A stretch of DNA of 9,934 nt, taken from the NCBI GenBank assembly GCA_017542725.1, contig JAFXWR010000117.1:1-9934 (forward strand), given 5' to 3'. The number at the start of each line of letters is the position of its first letter. The first letter of the stretch is position 1. This stretch comes from Lachnospiraceae bacterium. GTDB lineage: Bacteria; Bacillota_A; Clostridia; Lachnospirales; Lachnospiraceae. The notes beneath the pieces were generated by a model. That model was not told the origin of the DNA. It worked only from the letters and a program-made list of their open reading frames with translations, and searched no databases. Positions 1 through 6,400 of this stretch are shown here, piece by piece. Position numbers and translations under genes: made by a program.

Positions 1-1
1 G

Positions 2-301
2 ATAATGCTCTATAATGTTAAACTTGATAAAATTAAAAGTAAAAAGCTTAGACATTATATGATAAACTATATGAGCATTATAATAACTGTGACTTCTGTA
101 TTCTCTGTCTTATCTAAGGATGAGCATTGGATTAAAGAAAAAAATAAACTCTGGAAAGAATTACAAAAAAAGAATAAAAAACTATATAATGAACTTATGT
201 TTAGTTTCTTGGGACTAGGAGTAAATGTGCCTGGTAAGGCTGGAGAAATAATAACGATAGGTGGTTATAAACTTTCTCAACTTATATATGGATTTAATTA
301 A
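2..301 (+). CDS. C-terminal fragment of a probable glycosyltransferase (5' end outside window)
   Basis: The reading frame is open from the window edge to the TAA at 299-301, so the true start probably lies upstream; the ATG at 5 need not be a start. The visible part is about 99 residues. It has a basic segment, a hydrophobic helix (IIITVTSVFSVL), a charged Lys/Glu/Trp-rich stretch, and a tail reading GVNVPGK, then GGYKLSQ, ending in GFN. From memory this type of tail, with a Pro-Gly-Lys turn and a terminal Gly-Phe-Asn, closes some bacterial family-2 glycosyltransferases that build surface polysaccharides, where it follows the catalytic domain. No catalytic motif lies inside the window, so the assignment rests only on the tail. 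A terminator follows directly, so this is the last gene of its unit and is not co-transcribed with the lysozyme gene by design. Confidence 0.5.
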   Translation: MMLYNVKLDKIKSKKLRHYMINYMSIIITVTSVFSVLSKDEHWIKEKNKLWKELQKKNKKLYNELMFSFLGLGVNVPGKAGEIITIGGYKLSQLIYGFN

Positions 302-304
302 AAT

Positions 305-333
305 ATAGGCAGCTTGACTGCCTATTTTGTTTT
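305..333 (+). terminator. Intrinsic terminator after the glycosyltransferase-like gene
   Basis: A perfect 8-bp stem (ATAGGCAG at 305-312 pairing with CTGCCTAT at 318-325) encloses the 5-base loop CTTGA. It is followed by a T-rich tract, TTTTGTTTT, to 333. It starts four bases after the stop codon of the upstream gene. Confidence 0.85.
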
Positions 334-345
334 ATAAAAGAAAAT

Positions 346-351
346 GAGGAG
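346..351 (+). promoter_or_regulatory. Ribosome binding site that sets the lysozyme start
   Basis: GAGGAG lies 7 bases before the ATG at 359. It overlaps the codons right after an earlier in-frame ATG at 344, which has no such site of its own. This favours 359 as the start. Confidence 0.75.
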
Positions 352-358
352 TTTTATA

Positions 359-1396
359 ATGAAAAGTAAATCAGTATATTTAATTTTGACAATGTCATTA
401 TTGCTTAGTGTCTCATGTAAAAACAATAGGCTAACATCAGTTGAAAATAATTCTGCTATTAGTAGTTTTGATGAAATTAAAGGTGATGTTGAGGACGAAA
501 CTAATAGTAATATAAGTGGAAAAATTGATGTTAAGTTTTCACTTGGTAAATCAGTAGAGTATAATAACAATGTTGTTGAAGATACCAAGGTATTAAAAAA
601 AAGCGGCAAAGAACACAGCGTTAAATATTATTCATATTTTCCAGAGACTAAGTCTGATATTGAAAATGAATATCCGTATTATGATGTGGGAATGAATCAA
701 AGATATTTGATACATAATAAATCTTTGAAGCAAAATAATTATGTATGGTCAAATGAGAATGGAGTCATGTCAAAAACACCACCTAAGAATAGAAAGATGA
801 GTTATGGTATAGACATTTCAAAACACAATGGCAATATAGATTTTAAAAAAGTAAAAGAGGCGGGATTTGAGTTTGCATTTATAAGAATTGCTTATAGAGG
901 ATATGGAAAGGCTGGAAATTTAAAAGAAGATGAGATGTATAAGGCTAATCTTAAAAATGCAAAAGAAGCAGGCCTTAAAATTGGAGCATATGTATTTTCA
1001 CAGGCAATTGATGAAAATGAAGCGATAGAAGAGGCTAAATTTGCAGTTGATTTATTGAAGGGATATGAACTTGATCTTCCGTTAGTTTTTGACCCGGAGA
1101 CTATAAAAGGCGATGTAGCAAGAACGGATAATATAGATGGGTTGCAGTTTACAAAAAATGCGATTGCATTTTGCGATGAAATAAAAAAATCTGGTTTCAT
1201 ACCAGCAATATATAGTAATTTGGTTTGGGAAGACTATTATTATGATCTTTCAAAACTACAAGATTATGATATTTGGTATGCAGATTATAGCAACATCCCT
1301 CAAACTCCTTATAATTTTAAATATTGGCAGTTTAGTGAAGTTGGAATTGTAGATGGAGTCGATGGATTAGTTGATTTAAATGTAATGATAGAATAA
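359..1396 (+). CDS. GH25-family lysozyme, predicted lipoprotein
   Basis: This is a predicted muramidase that cuts the beta-1,4 bond between MurNAc and GlcNAc in peptidoglycan, acting outside the cell. With the start at 359 it has 345 residues. Residues 1-19 form a lipoprotein-like signal peptide (basic start, hydrophobic core, LLLSVSC). Cys20 would be lipidated, although Ser at -3 of the lipobox is not ideal. Residues about 21-147 are a polar Asn/Ser/Lys/Tyr-rich region without a domain I recognise. The GH25 domain fills residues about 149-345. It shows the opening YGIDISKHNG (Asp152), the catalytic-type Asp-Pro-Glu at 245-247 in LPLVFDPE, the YWQFS strand, and a closing VDGLVDLNVMIE. Being anchored and next to no phage genes, it looks like a housekeeping or surface enzyme rather than a phage endolysin. 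I could not place a clear promoter for it; transcription may include read-through of the upstream terminator. Confidence 0.88.
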   Translation: MKSKSVYLILTMSLLLSVSCKNNRLTSVENNSAISSFDEIKGDVEDETNSNISGKIDVKFSLGKSVEYNNNVVEDTKVLKKSGKEHSVKYYSYFPETKSDIENEYPYYDVGMNQRYLIHNKSLKQNNYVWSNENGVMSKTPPKNRKMSYGIDISKHNGNIDFKKVKEAGFEFAFIRIAYRGYGKAGNLKEDEMYKANLKNAKEAGLKIGAYVFSQAIDENEAIEEAKFAVDLLKGYELDLPLVFDPETIKGDVARTDNIDGLQFTKNAIAFCDEIKKSGFIPAIYSNLVWEDYYYDLSKLQDYDIWYADYSNIPQTPYNFKYWQFSEVGIVDGVDGLVDLNVMIE

Positions 1397-1426
1397 AAAA
1401 GAGTGGTTAATCTATCCACTCTTTTT
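1396..1426. terminator. Bidirectional terminator shared by the lysozyme and radical SAM genes
   Basis: AAAAAGAGTGG (1396-1406) pairs perfectly with CCACTCTTTTT (1416-1426) around a 9-base loop. It ends in a T run when read on either strand. The last base of the lysozyme TAA (1394-1396) opens the left arm, the stop codon of the minus-strand gene (1407-1409) lies in the loop, and the right arm encodes the end of the radical SAM protein. Confidence 0.85.
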
Positions 1427-2345
1427 CATCTTTATATATAAATTTTAAATCATAAGGTTCGAATTTTACTTTTTTATATTTATCAATATCAAGTGGTACA
1501 TTTGTCCAATCTGAATGAAAATCACCATTTTGCTTAATAAGTATGTCGTATAATATATCATAGGTGATGCCGTCTTCCTTGTCTTTTTCTACAATTGTAG
1601 AATATGGAAGAGTTTTGTGGTAGGTCATTCTTTCCCATAGGCCATACTCTTCAACATAGTATTTAAAATGGAAACCATTTCTCATTCTACATCCGTCAAG
1701 ACCTATGTAAGTAAAATGTTTCATTAAATCTTGAAGTATTGGGTCGTTGTCAATCTCATATAGATTTTCAGGTGTAGTCTCAGTATAGTCAAATCTAAAT
1801 TGAATTGGAATTTGATATTTTCCCCATCTCTTTGCAAAATCATAAAGTCTATCATCGCCATTGTAATTCTTATACAGGACACAGTTTATTCTTGTCTTGG
1901 TAGGTATTTTAGAAATTAACTCGTCTGGCGATTCTTCGACATATGGGTGCATATGTCTTGAAATATTTATACATGATATTTTATGCTTGTTACTATCTAC
2001 AAATGATAAGACTTCCTCACCGCTTATATTTGGTTGGACAGGGAAGGTTGTGTTTATATAGATATTGTGAGTAGTTGGTAGAATGTCGAGCATTTTTTGT
2101 AGCGAATTGAGATTGGCAAGAGGCTCTCCACCAGTAAATACAAAATCGCAATTTGGAGTTATGCTGTCAATAGTTTTTATACTTTCAATAATTCTATCTA
2201 AACTAAAACTACTGGGATCTGCATACTCTTTTTTATTTACGCAAAATGGGCAGTGGTTATTGCAGTCATATGGTACAAAAACAGTACAAGTACATCCGCC
2301 TTCTCGTGTTTTATATGGATTTTTACTTATTTGATTATTACTCAT
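1407..2345 (-). CDS. Radical SAM enzyme of unknown substrate
   Basis: This is a cytosolic, oxygen-sensitive iron-sulfur enzyme that would cleave S-adenosylmethionine to make a 5'-deoxyadenosyl radical; its substrate is not evident. With the start at 2345 it has 312 residues. Cys28, Cys32 and Cys35 form the classic CX3CX2C cluster site (DCNNHCPFC), preceded by an extra Cys pair, CTC at 18-20. The SAM-binding GGEP motif is at 72-75 (VFTGGEPL). The rest of the half-barrel follows (YINTTFP, then INISRHMHP), and a C-terminal part contains DGCRMRNG and LIKQNGDFHSDW. I see no second CX2CX4C SPASM-type cluster and no peptide precursor gene nearby, so RiPP maturation is not supported. The start could also be the ATG at 2363 (318 residues). 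I prefer 2345 because the ATG at 2363 lies inside a likely -10 element. Neither ATG has a Shine-Dalgarno site. Confidence 0.85.
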   Translation of the reverse strand: MSNNQISKNPYKTREGGCTCTVFVPYDCNNHCPFCVNKKEYADPSSFSLDRIIESIKTIDSITPNCDFVFTGGEPLANLNSLQKMLDILPTTHNIYINTTFPVQPNISGEEVLSFVDSNKHKISCINISRHMHPYVEESPDELISKIPTKTRINCVLYKNYNGDDRLYDFAKRWGKYQIPIQFRFDYTETTPENLYEIDNDPILQDLMKHFTYIGLDGCRMRNGFHFKYYVEEYGLWERMTYHKTLPYSTIVEKDKEDGITYDILYDILIKQNGDFHSDWTNVPLDIDKYKKVKFEPYDLKFIYKDEKEWID

Positions 2346-2353
2346 TAGTGGGT

Positions 2354-2382
2354 ATTTTATCATAATTGATGCATAATTACAA
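2354..2382 (-). promoter_or_regulatory. Predicted promoter of the radical SAM gene (extended -10)
   Basis: Read on the minus strand, TTGTAA (2382-2377) is a -35 with 4 of 6 consensus matches. A 17-base spacer leads to the -10 TAAAAT (2359-2354), which carries the extended TGn directly upstream. The -10 is followed by 8 bases and then the ATG at 2345. Transcription would therefore begin at or a few bases before that ATG. Confidence 0.6.
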
Positions 2383-2423
2383 ATAAAATGAATAAAGGCT
2401 TATTTTATCGTATTTTCACGTTG

Positions 2424-2452
2424 TTGAGTTATTCGGTAAATTATGATAAAAT
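2424..2452 (+). promoter_or_regulatory. Predicted promoter of the gdpP operon (extended -10)
   Basis: TTGAGT (2424-2429) is a -35 with 4 of 6 consensus matches. A 17-base spacer ends in TGA, giving an extended -10, and leads to TAAAAT (2447-2452). Eight bases separate the -10 from the ATG at 2461. The 13 bases 2440-2452 are identical to the -10 region of the divergent promoter. The upstream in-frame ATG at 2443 lies inside this promoter and would not be on the transcript. Confidence 0.62.
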
Positions 2453-2460
2453 TAAGAATT

Positions 2461-4503
2461 ATGAGAAAAAGGAATTCAAAGGGAATTTTAAACTTATACT
2501 TACACTGGCCTATAATCCTTAGCATTTATTTGCTTATAGTTTGGGCGATTATTTACTGTATTGATAACAGCATAGCTCTTTTAATATTGCCATTCTTGAT
2601 TATATATGTAATTGTGGCTTTATACCTTATGTTTATAAAGTACAATAATTTAAATTCAGCTATAATGAAACTTGCTGAGGGAATATCAAATAAGCAGAGA
2701 ATATATTTTTCCAAGATTGACCTGCCACATGCAGTTCTTGACCTAGATGGTAGAATTCTTTGGGCAAATGATAGGTTTTTGGAAGTATCGAAATCAGTAG
2801 TTGTAGGGAAAAATATTAAAGATACTTTTCCTGATTTAAATAAAGGTATAGTATCAAATCTTACAAATGAGAAAATTGATTTATTGACCGCATTTGGAGA
2901 TAAAAAATACAAAGTTCACCTTAGAATGGTGGATTTAAATGAATTGGGCGGTGAAGAAGTAAAGAGACTTTATACTGGAAGTGCAAAAGTTATAATGGTC
3001 TACCTATATGATGAAACTGAGTACTATATGCTTAAGCAGGAAAGTGACAACAATAAGCAGGTAACTGGATTTATATATATTGACAACTATTATGAAGTTG
3101 CAGAAAATATGGAAGACTCTAAAGCATCTATGCTCATAGCTATGGTGGACAGAAAACTTACAAGGTATGTTTCTTTCAATAGTGGAATTCTTAAAAAACT
3201 TGAAAAAGATAAATATTTCTTCGTGACAACTAAAAAAGATATAGAAGATATGATGGAAGATAAATTTTCTATACTGGAACAAACAAAAGAGATAATAGGT
3301 GGAGACAATATACCACTTACACTTTCGATAGGTGTTGGATATGAGGGTAAAAGTATAGAAAGCAATCACGAGTTAGCAAGAGTTGCCATAGATATGGCGC
3401 TTGGTCGTGGTGGTGATCAAGTAGTAATAAAAAAAGGTCAAGAGACTATATACTTTGGTGGAAAGTCAGCTTCAAATACTACAAATGTGAGAGTAAGAGC
3501 AAGAGTTAAAGCAACATCATTTAGAGAAACGCTTGATACAAAAGATAAAATTCTTGTCATGGGACACAAAAATGGTGACTTTGATTCATTTGGAGCTTGC
3601 ATAGGTGTATATCTTATGGCAAAACACTTGGGAAAAGACGTGCATATAGTGATAAATTCATTGACAAAGGCAGTTGATGATATGAGAATGAAATTTGTAG
3701 AGAGTAATTCTTATGATCACGATATGTTTATGAGCGGAGATGAGGCTTTGGCATTTGCTGATGAGGAAACACTGCTCATAATGGTTGACCACAATACAAG
3801 TAAGATATCAGATGAGACAAGACTATTTGATAAAGACTTAGACCTTGTAGTTTTTGATCATCATAGGGTGTCACAAAACTCTGTTCATGATGCAACTTTA
3901 TCTTATATAGATGCAGGTGCGTCATCGACATGCGAACTTGTATCAGAGATAATGACATATTTTGATGATAGATTAAAAATTAGAACACTTGAAGCTGACA
4001 CTATGTTTGCTGGTATAATGATAGATACTATGAATTTCACTTTCCAAACTTCTGCAAAAACTTTTGATGCTGCTTCGTTTCTTAGAAAAAAAGGGGCAGA
4101 CTCTGACAGAGTTAGAAAGATTTTAAGAGTAGATTCGAAGTTTGAAAAGATTAAAAATGAAGTAGTTAGTAAGGCAGAAAATTATAGAGAAGGTTATGCC
4201 ATAGCTGTAGTTGATAGTATAGATTCTGATGTTGAAGAGTCTGTGGCAAAGGCTGTGATAGCAAATGAATTGATAAACATAAAGGATGTAAAAGCAAGTT
4301 TTGTCATATCAAAAGAAGAAAACGATTATGCAGTTTCTAGTAGGTCAATAGATGAAGTAAATGTGCAGGTAATTATGGAGAAGCTTGGTGGAGGTGGTCA
4401 TAGAAGCTCTGCAGGTGCTACAGTAGAAGCTGAGTCTTTTGAAGAGGCTGTAACTAAAGTTAAAGAAGTTATAGACGCTTATATAGAGGAGGATAGTAAA
4501 TAA
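2461..4503 (+). CDS. gdpP: Membrane-bound c-di-AMP phosphodiesterase GdpP (YybT family)
   Basis: The enzyme hydrolyses cyclic di-AMP to pApA and so lowers a second messenger that governs potassium and osmolyte uptake and wall stress in Firmicutes. With the start at 2461 it has 680 residues, and the domain order is the family standard. Two membrane helices lie at about 17-34 and 38-58. A PAS-like domain at about 80-135 contains AVLDLDGRILWANDRF. A degenerate GGDEF domain spans about 195-325 and lacks the GGDEF signature (NSGIL at 240-244). The DHH/DHHA1 phosphoesterase follows. Metal-site motifs are intact: His369, Asp373 and Asp375 in GHKNGDFDS, Asp443 in MVDHN, Asp466-His467-His468, and Asp522 in GIMIDT; the DHHA1 motif GGGGH is at 643-647. 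The ATG at 2443 would add six residues but lies in the predicted promoter; neither ATG has a Shine-Dalgarno site. The stop overlaps the rplI start by one base (TAATG). Confidence 0.95.
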   Translation: MRKRNSKGILNLYLHWPIILSIYLLIVWAIIYCIDNSIALLILPFLIIYVIVALYLMFIKYNNLNSAIMKLAEGISNKQRIYFSKIDLPHAVLDLDGRILWANDRFLEVSKSVVVGKNIKDTFPDLNKGIVSNLTNEKIDLLTAFGDKKYKVHLRMVDLNELGGEEVKRLYTGSAKVIMVYLYDETEYYMLKQESDNNKQVTGFIYIDNYYEVAENMEDSKASMLIAMVDRKLTRYVSFNSGILKKLEKDKYFFVTTKKDIEDMMEDKFSILEQTKEIIGGDNIPLTLSIGVGYEGKSIESNHELARVAIDMALGRGGDQVVIKKGQETIYFGGKSASNTTNVRVRARVKATSFRETLDTKDKILVMGHKNGDFDSFGACIGVYLMAKHLGKDVHIVINSLTKAVDDMRMKFVESNSYDHDMFMSGDEALAFADEETLLIMVDHNTSKISDETRLFDKDLDLVVFDHHRVSQNSVHDATLSYIDAGASSTCELVSEIMTYFDDRLKIRTLEADTMFAGIMIDTMNFTFQTSAKTFDAASFLRKKGADSDRVRKILRVDSKFEKIKNEVVSKAENYREGYAIAVVDSIDSDVEESVAKAVIANELINIKDVKASFVISKEENDYAVSSRSIDEVNVQVIMEKLGGGGHRSSAGATVEAESFEEAVTKVKEVIDAYIEEDSK

Positions 4504-4949
4504 TGAAAATTGTATTACTTGAAAATGTAAAGAAACTTGGAAAGAAAGATGAGATTATAGAAGTCAGCGATGGATATGCAAGAAATGTTCTCATACCAAA
4601 GAAACTTGGTCTTCCAGCGACTGCTGAAAACTTAAATAATGTTAGACTAAAGAATAAAAATGAAGAGAAAAAAGAAGAGAACTTGAGAAATATAGCAGAG
4701 AAGGACAAGGAAGTTATAGAAAAGACAAAATTTGCGGTTTCTATAAAGGCTGGAGCTAATGGAAAGACATTTGGTTCTATCACAAGTAAAGAAATTGCAG
4801 AAGCAATTAAAAATGAATCAAATATTGATGTTGACAAAAAAGATATATTACTGGATGAGAGTATAAAGAATGTAGGAACTTATGATGTAAAAGTTAAATT
4901 ACATAAAGATATACAAGCGACTATTAAAGTTGAGGTTAAAGAAGCATAA
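4503..4949 (+). CDS. rplI: 50S ribosomal protein bL9
   Basis: This is a structural protein of the large ribosomal subunit that binds 23S rRNA near the L1 stalk and helps keep the reading frame. Its 148 residues are the usual family length. The N-terminal RNA-binding domain reads MKIVLLENVKKLGKKDE and then VSDGYARNVLIPKKLGLPAT, close to the family signature. A long Lys/Glu-rich connecting helix at about 45-75 leads to the C-terminal domain (KTFGSITSKEIAEAI, then VKLHKDIQATIKVEV). The start overlaps the gdpP stop, and GAGGAGG at 4486-4492 sits 10 bases upstream. The stop overlaps the dnaB start in the same TAATG manner, so translation of the three genes is probably coupled. Confidence 0.98.
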   Translation: MKIVLLENVKKLGKKDEIIEVSDGYARNVLIPKKLGLPATAENLNNVRLKNKNEEKKEENLRNIAEKDKEVIEKTKFAVSIKAGANGKTFGSITSKEIAEAIKNESNIDVDKKDILLDESIKNVGTYDVKVKLHKDIQATIKVEVKEA

Positions 4950-6385
4950 TGGCAGACTTTGATTTAAAAAGTGCAGATAATAGGTTGCCACACGATATAG
5001 ATGCTGAGAGAGCAGTTATCGGTTGTCTTCTTCAAAATAATGATACCATAGAAGAAGTGTTTGCTACAGTAACTGCTGATATGTTTTATAGTGGACCATT
5101 AAGGGCAATTTTTTTAAGTATAGGAGATCTGAGTAAGGCAGGAACTGATGTAGACAAGATAACAGTAAGAGATAGAGTTTTGTCAAAACTCAGTGGCTCT
5201 ATGCAGGATAAAGTAAATAATATAAAGCAGAGGGCTAAGGAACTTGAGGGATATGATGAGAAGACCCTTGATGACAAGTTTTTTATAGATTTGCTTGAAA
5301 ACGCTGCATATAATACTAATGTTATATCCTATTGCAATATTATTAAAAATAAATATTTGCTAAGGCAAGCTATTGAAAAGGCTTCTAAAATTATAGATGA
5401 TTGTAGAATTGGCGAAAAAAACGCTATCGAGATATGCAACGAGGCTCAAGATGATTTCTTTAACCTTGGGATGAATGAAGACAAAAGGGCATATCATAGA
5501 TTAGACGATTATACTAAGGAGATATTTGAAAAAATAGTTGAGGCCGCTGAGTCTAAGAATGGCATAACTGGTATTGAGTCTGGATTTAAATCACTTGATG
5601 CTTATACTGCTGGATTTCAGAATTCAGATATGATAGTTCTTGCTGCAAGACCTGGTATGGGTAAAACTACTTTTGCACTCAATCTTGCATACAATATCTG
5701 CTCTATTGGCGACAAGAGTGTTTTGTTCTTTTCTCTTGAGATGGGAGGTGCGCAACTAGCTTCTAGAGTTCTTTCTTCTATAAGTTTTGTTGAAAGCAAA
5801 AAGATACGAACTGGAAACCTAAGTGATACTGAAATGAGAAATTTGATTGAAGCAACCTACAATTTTAGGGATAAGAAGTTTTTCATAAGAGATAGTACAC
5901 TGCTTACAATTGCTGACTTGAGAAATGAGTGTATGAAAGTAAAAATGAAAGAAGGACTAGATATAGTATTCATAGATTATTTGCAACTTATGGTAGCTGG
6001 AGATAACTATAAAAATGCAAATAAGAACGGCTTTATGTCAAGACAAGAAGAAGTTGCAGCCATATCAAGAAATATAAAGGCGTTGGCAAAGGAATTAAAT
6101 GTACCGATAATAGCTTTGTCACAGTTACATCGTGAAGCTGAAAATAGAAGCGGAGCTCCACAACTTTCTGATTTGAGAGAGTCAGGAGCTATAGAGCAAG
6201 ATGCTGATATCGTTATGATGATACATAGACCAAATAAAGAAGATCCACAGGACCCTAGAATCGATGTTATCTTAGCTAAGCATAGAAATGGTAGCACCGG
6301 CACTGTGAATTTGAGATTTGATAAAAATACTACAAGATTTAGTGAATGGGATAATAAAACAGAGATTCCATCAAACATGAGCTAA
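4949..6385 (+). CDS. dnaB: Replicative DNA helicase DnaB (DnaC in Bacillus naming)
   Basis: This is the hexameric 5'-3' helicase that unwinds DNA at the replication fork and binds DnaG primase. It has 478 residues, slightly longer than the roughly 440-460 usual in the family. The N-terminal collar domain opens with LPHDIDAERAVIGCLL. The RecA-like domain has Walker A ARPGMGKT at 233-240 (Lys239), FFSLEMGG, Walker B with Asp343 in IDYLQLM, SRQEEVAAISRNIKALAKE, LSQLHREAENR, and the arginine-finger-side motif DLRESGAIEQDAD. The segment at about 81-110 is roughly 20 residues longer than in the family as I recall it, and it replaces the usual Gly-Gly turn. The start overlaps the rplI stop with only a weak Shine-Dalgarno (TGAGG, about 13 bases upstream), which fits translational coupling. 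Confidence 0.97.
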   Translation: MADFDLKSADNRLPHDIDAERAVIGCLLQNNDTIEEVFATVTADMFYSGPLRAIFLSIGDLSKAGTDVDKITVRDRVLSKLSGSMQDKVNNIKQRAKELEGYDEKTLDDKFFIDLLENAAYNTNVISYCNIIKNKYLLRQAIEKASKIIDDCRIGEKNAIEICNEAQDDFFNLGMNEDKRAYHRLDDYTKEIFEKIVEAAESKNGITGIESGFKSLDAYTAGFQNSDMIVLAARPGMGKTTFALNLAYNICSIGDKSVLFFSLEMGGAQLASRVLSSISFVESKKIRTGNLSDTEMRNLIEATYNFRDKKFFIRDSTLLTIADLRNECMKVKMKEGLDIVFIDYLQLMVAGDNYKNANKNGFMSRQEEVAAISRNIKALAKELNVPIIALSQLHREAENRSGAPQLSDLRESGAIEQDADIVMMIHRPNKEDPQDPRIDVILAKHRNGSTGTVNLRFDKNTTRFSEWDNKTEIPSNMS

Positions 6386-6388
6386 TAT

Positions 6389-6395
6389 AAGGTGG
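6389..6395 (+). promoter_or_regulatory. Ribosome binding site that sets the Mur ligase start at GTG 6401
   Basis: AAGGTGG lies 5 bases before the GTG at 6401. The earlier in-frame GTG at 6392 falls within this site and cannot be served by it, so 6401 is the better start. Confidence 0.75.
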
Positions 6396-6400
6396 TTGTA

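Noticed and set aside
314..338. TTGACT and TATAAA as a promoter for the lysozyme gene
   Set aside because: The spacer is only 13 bases, and TTGACT lies in the loop and right arm of the terminator hairpin; likely chance.
359..1396. Lysozyme gene as a prophage endolysin
   Set aside because: It has a lipoprotein signal and no holin, tail or other phage gene is in the window.
1407..2345. Radical SAM gene as part of a RiPP maturation cluster
   Set aside because: No short precursor ORF, no SPASM-like Cys cluster, and no transporter or protease gene nearby.
2383..2408. Inverted repeat ATAAAAT...ATTTTAT between the two divergent promoters, as an operator
   Set aside because: The arms contain only A and T, are 7 bases long and do not extend inward or outward; in DNA this AT-rich the match is unremarkable.
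2443..2460. Earlier ATG at 2443 as the gdpP start
   Set aside because: It lies between the -35 and -10 of the predicted promoter, lacks a Shine-Dalgarno, and would add six residues before a normal family N-terminus. I could not exclude it if an upstream promoter is used.
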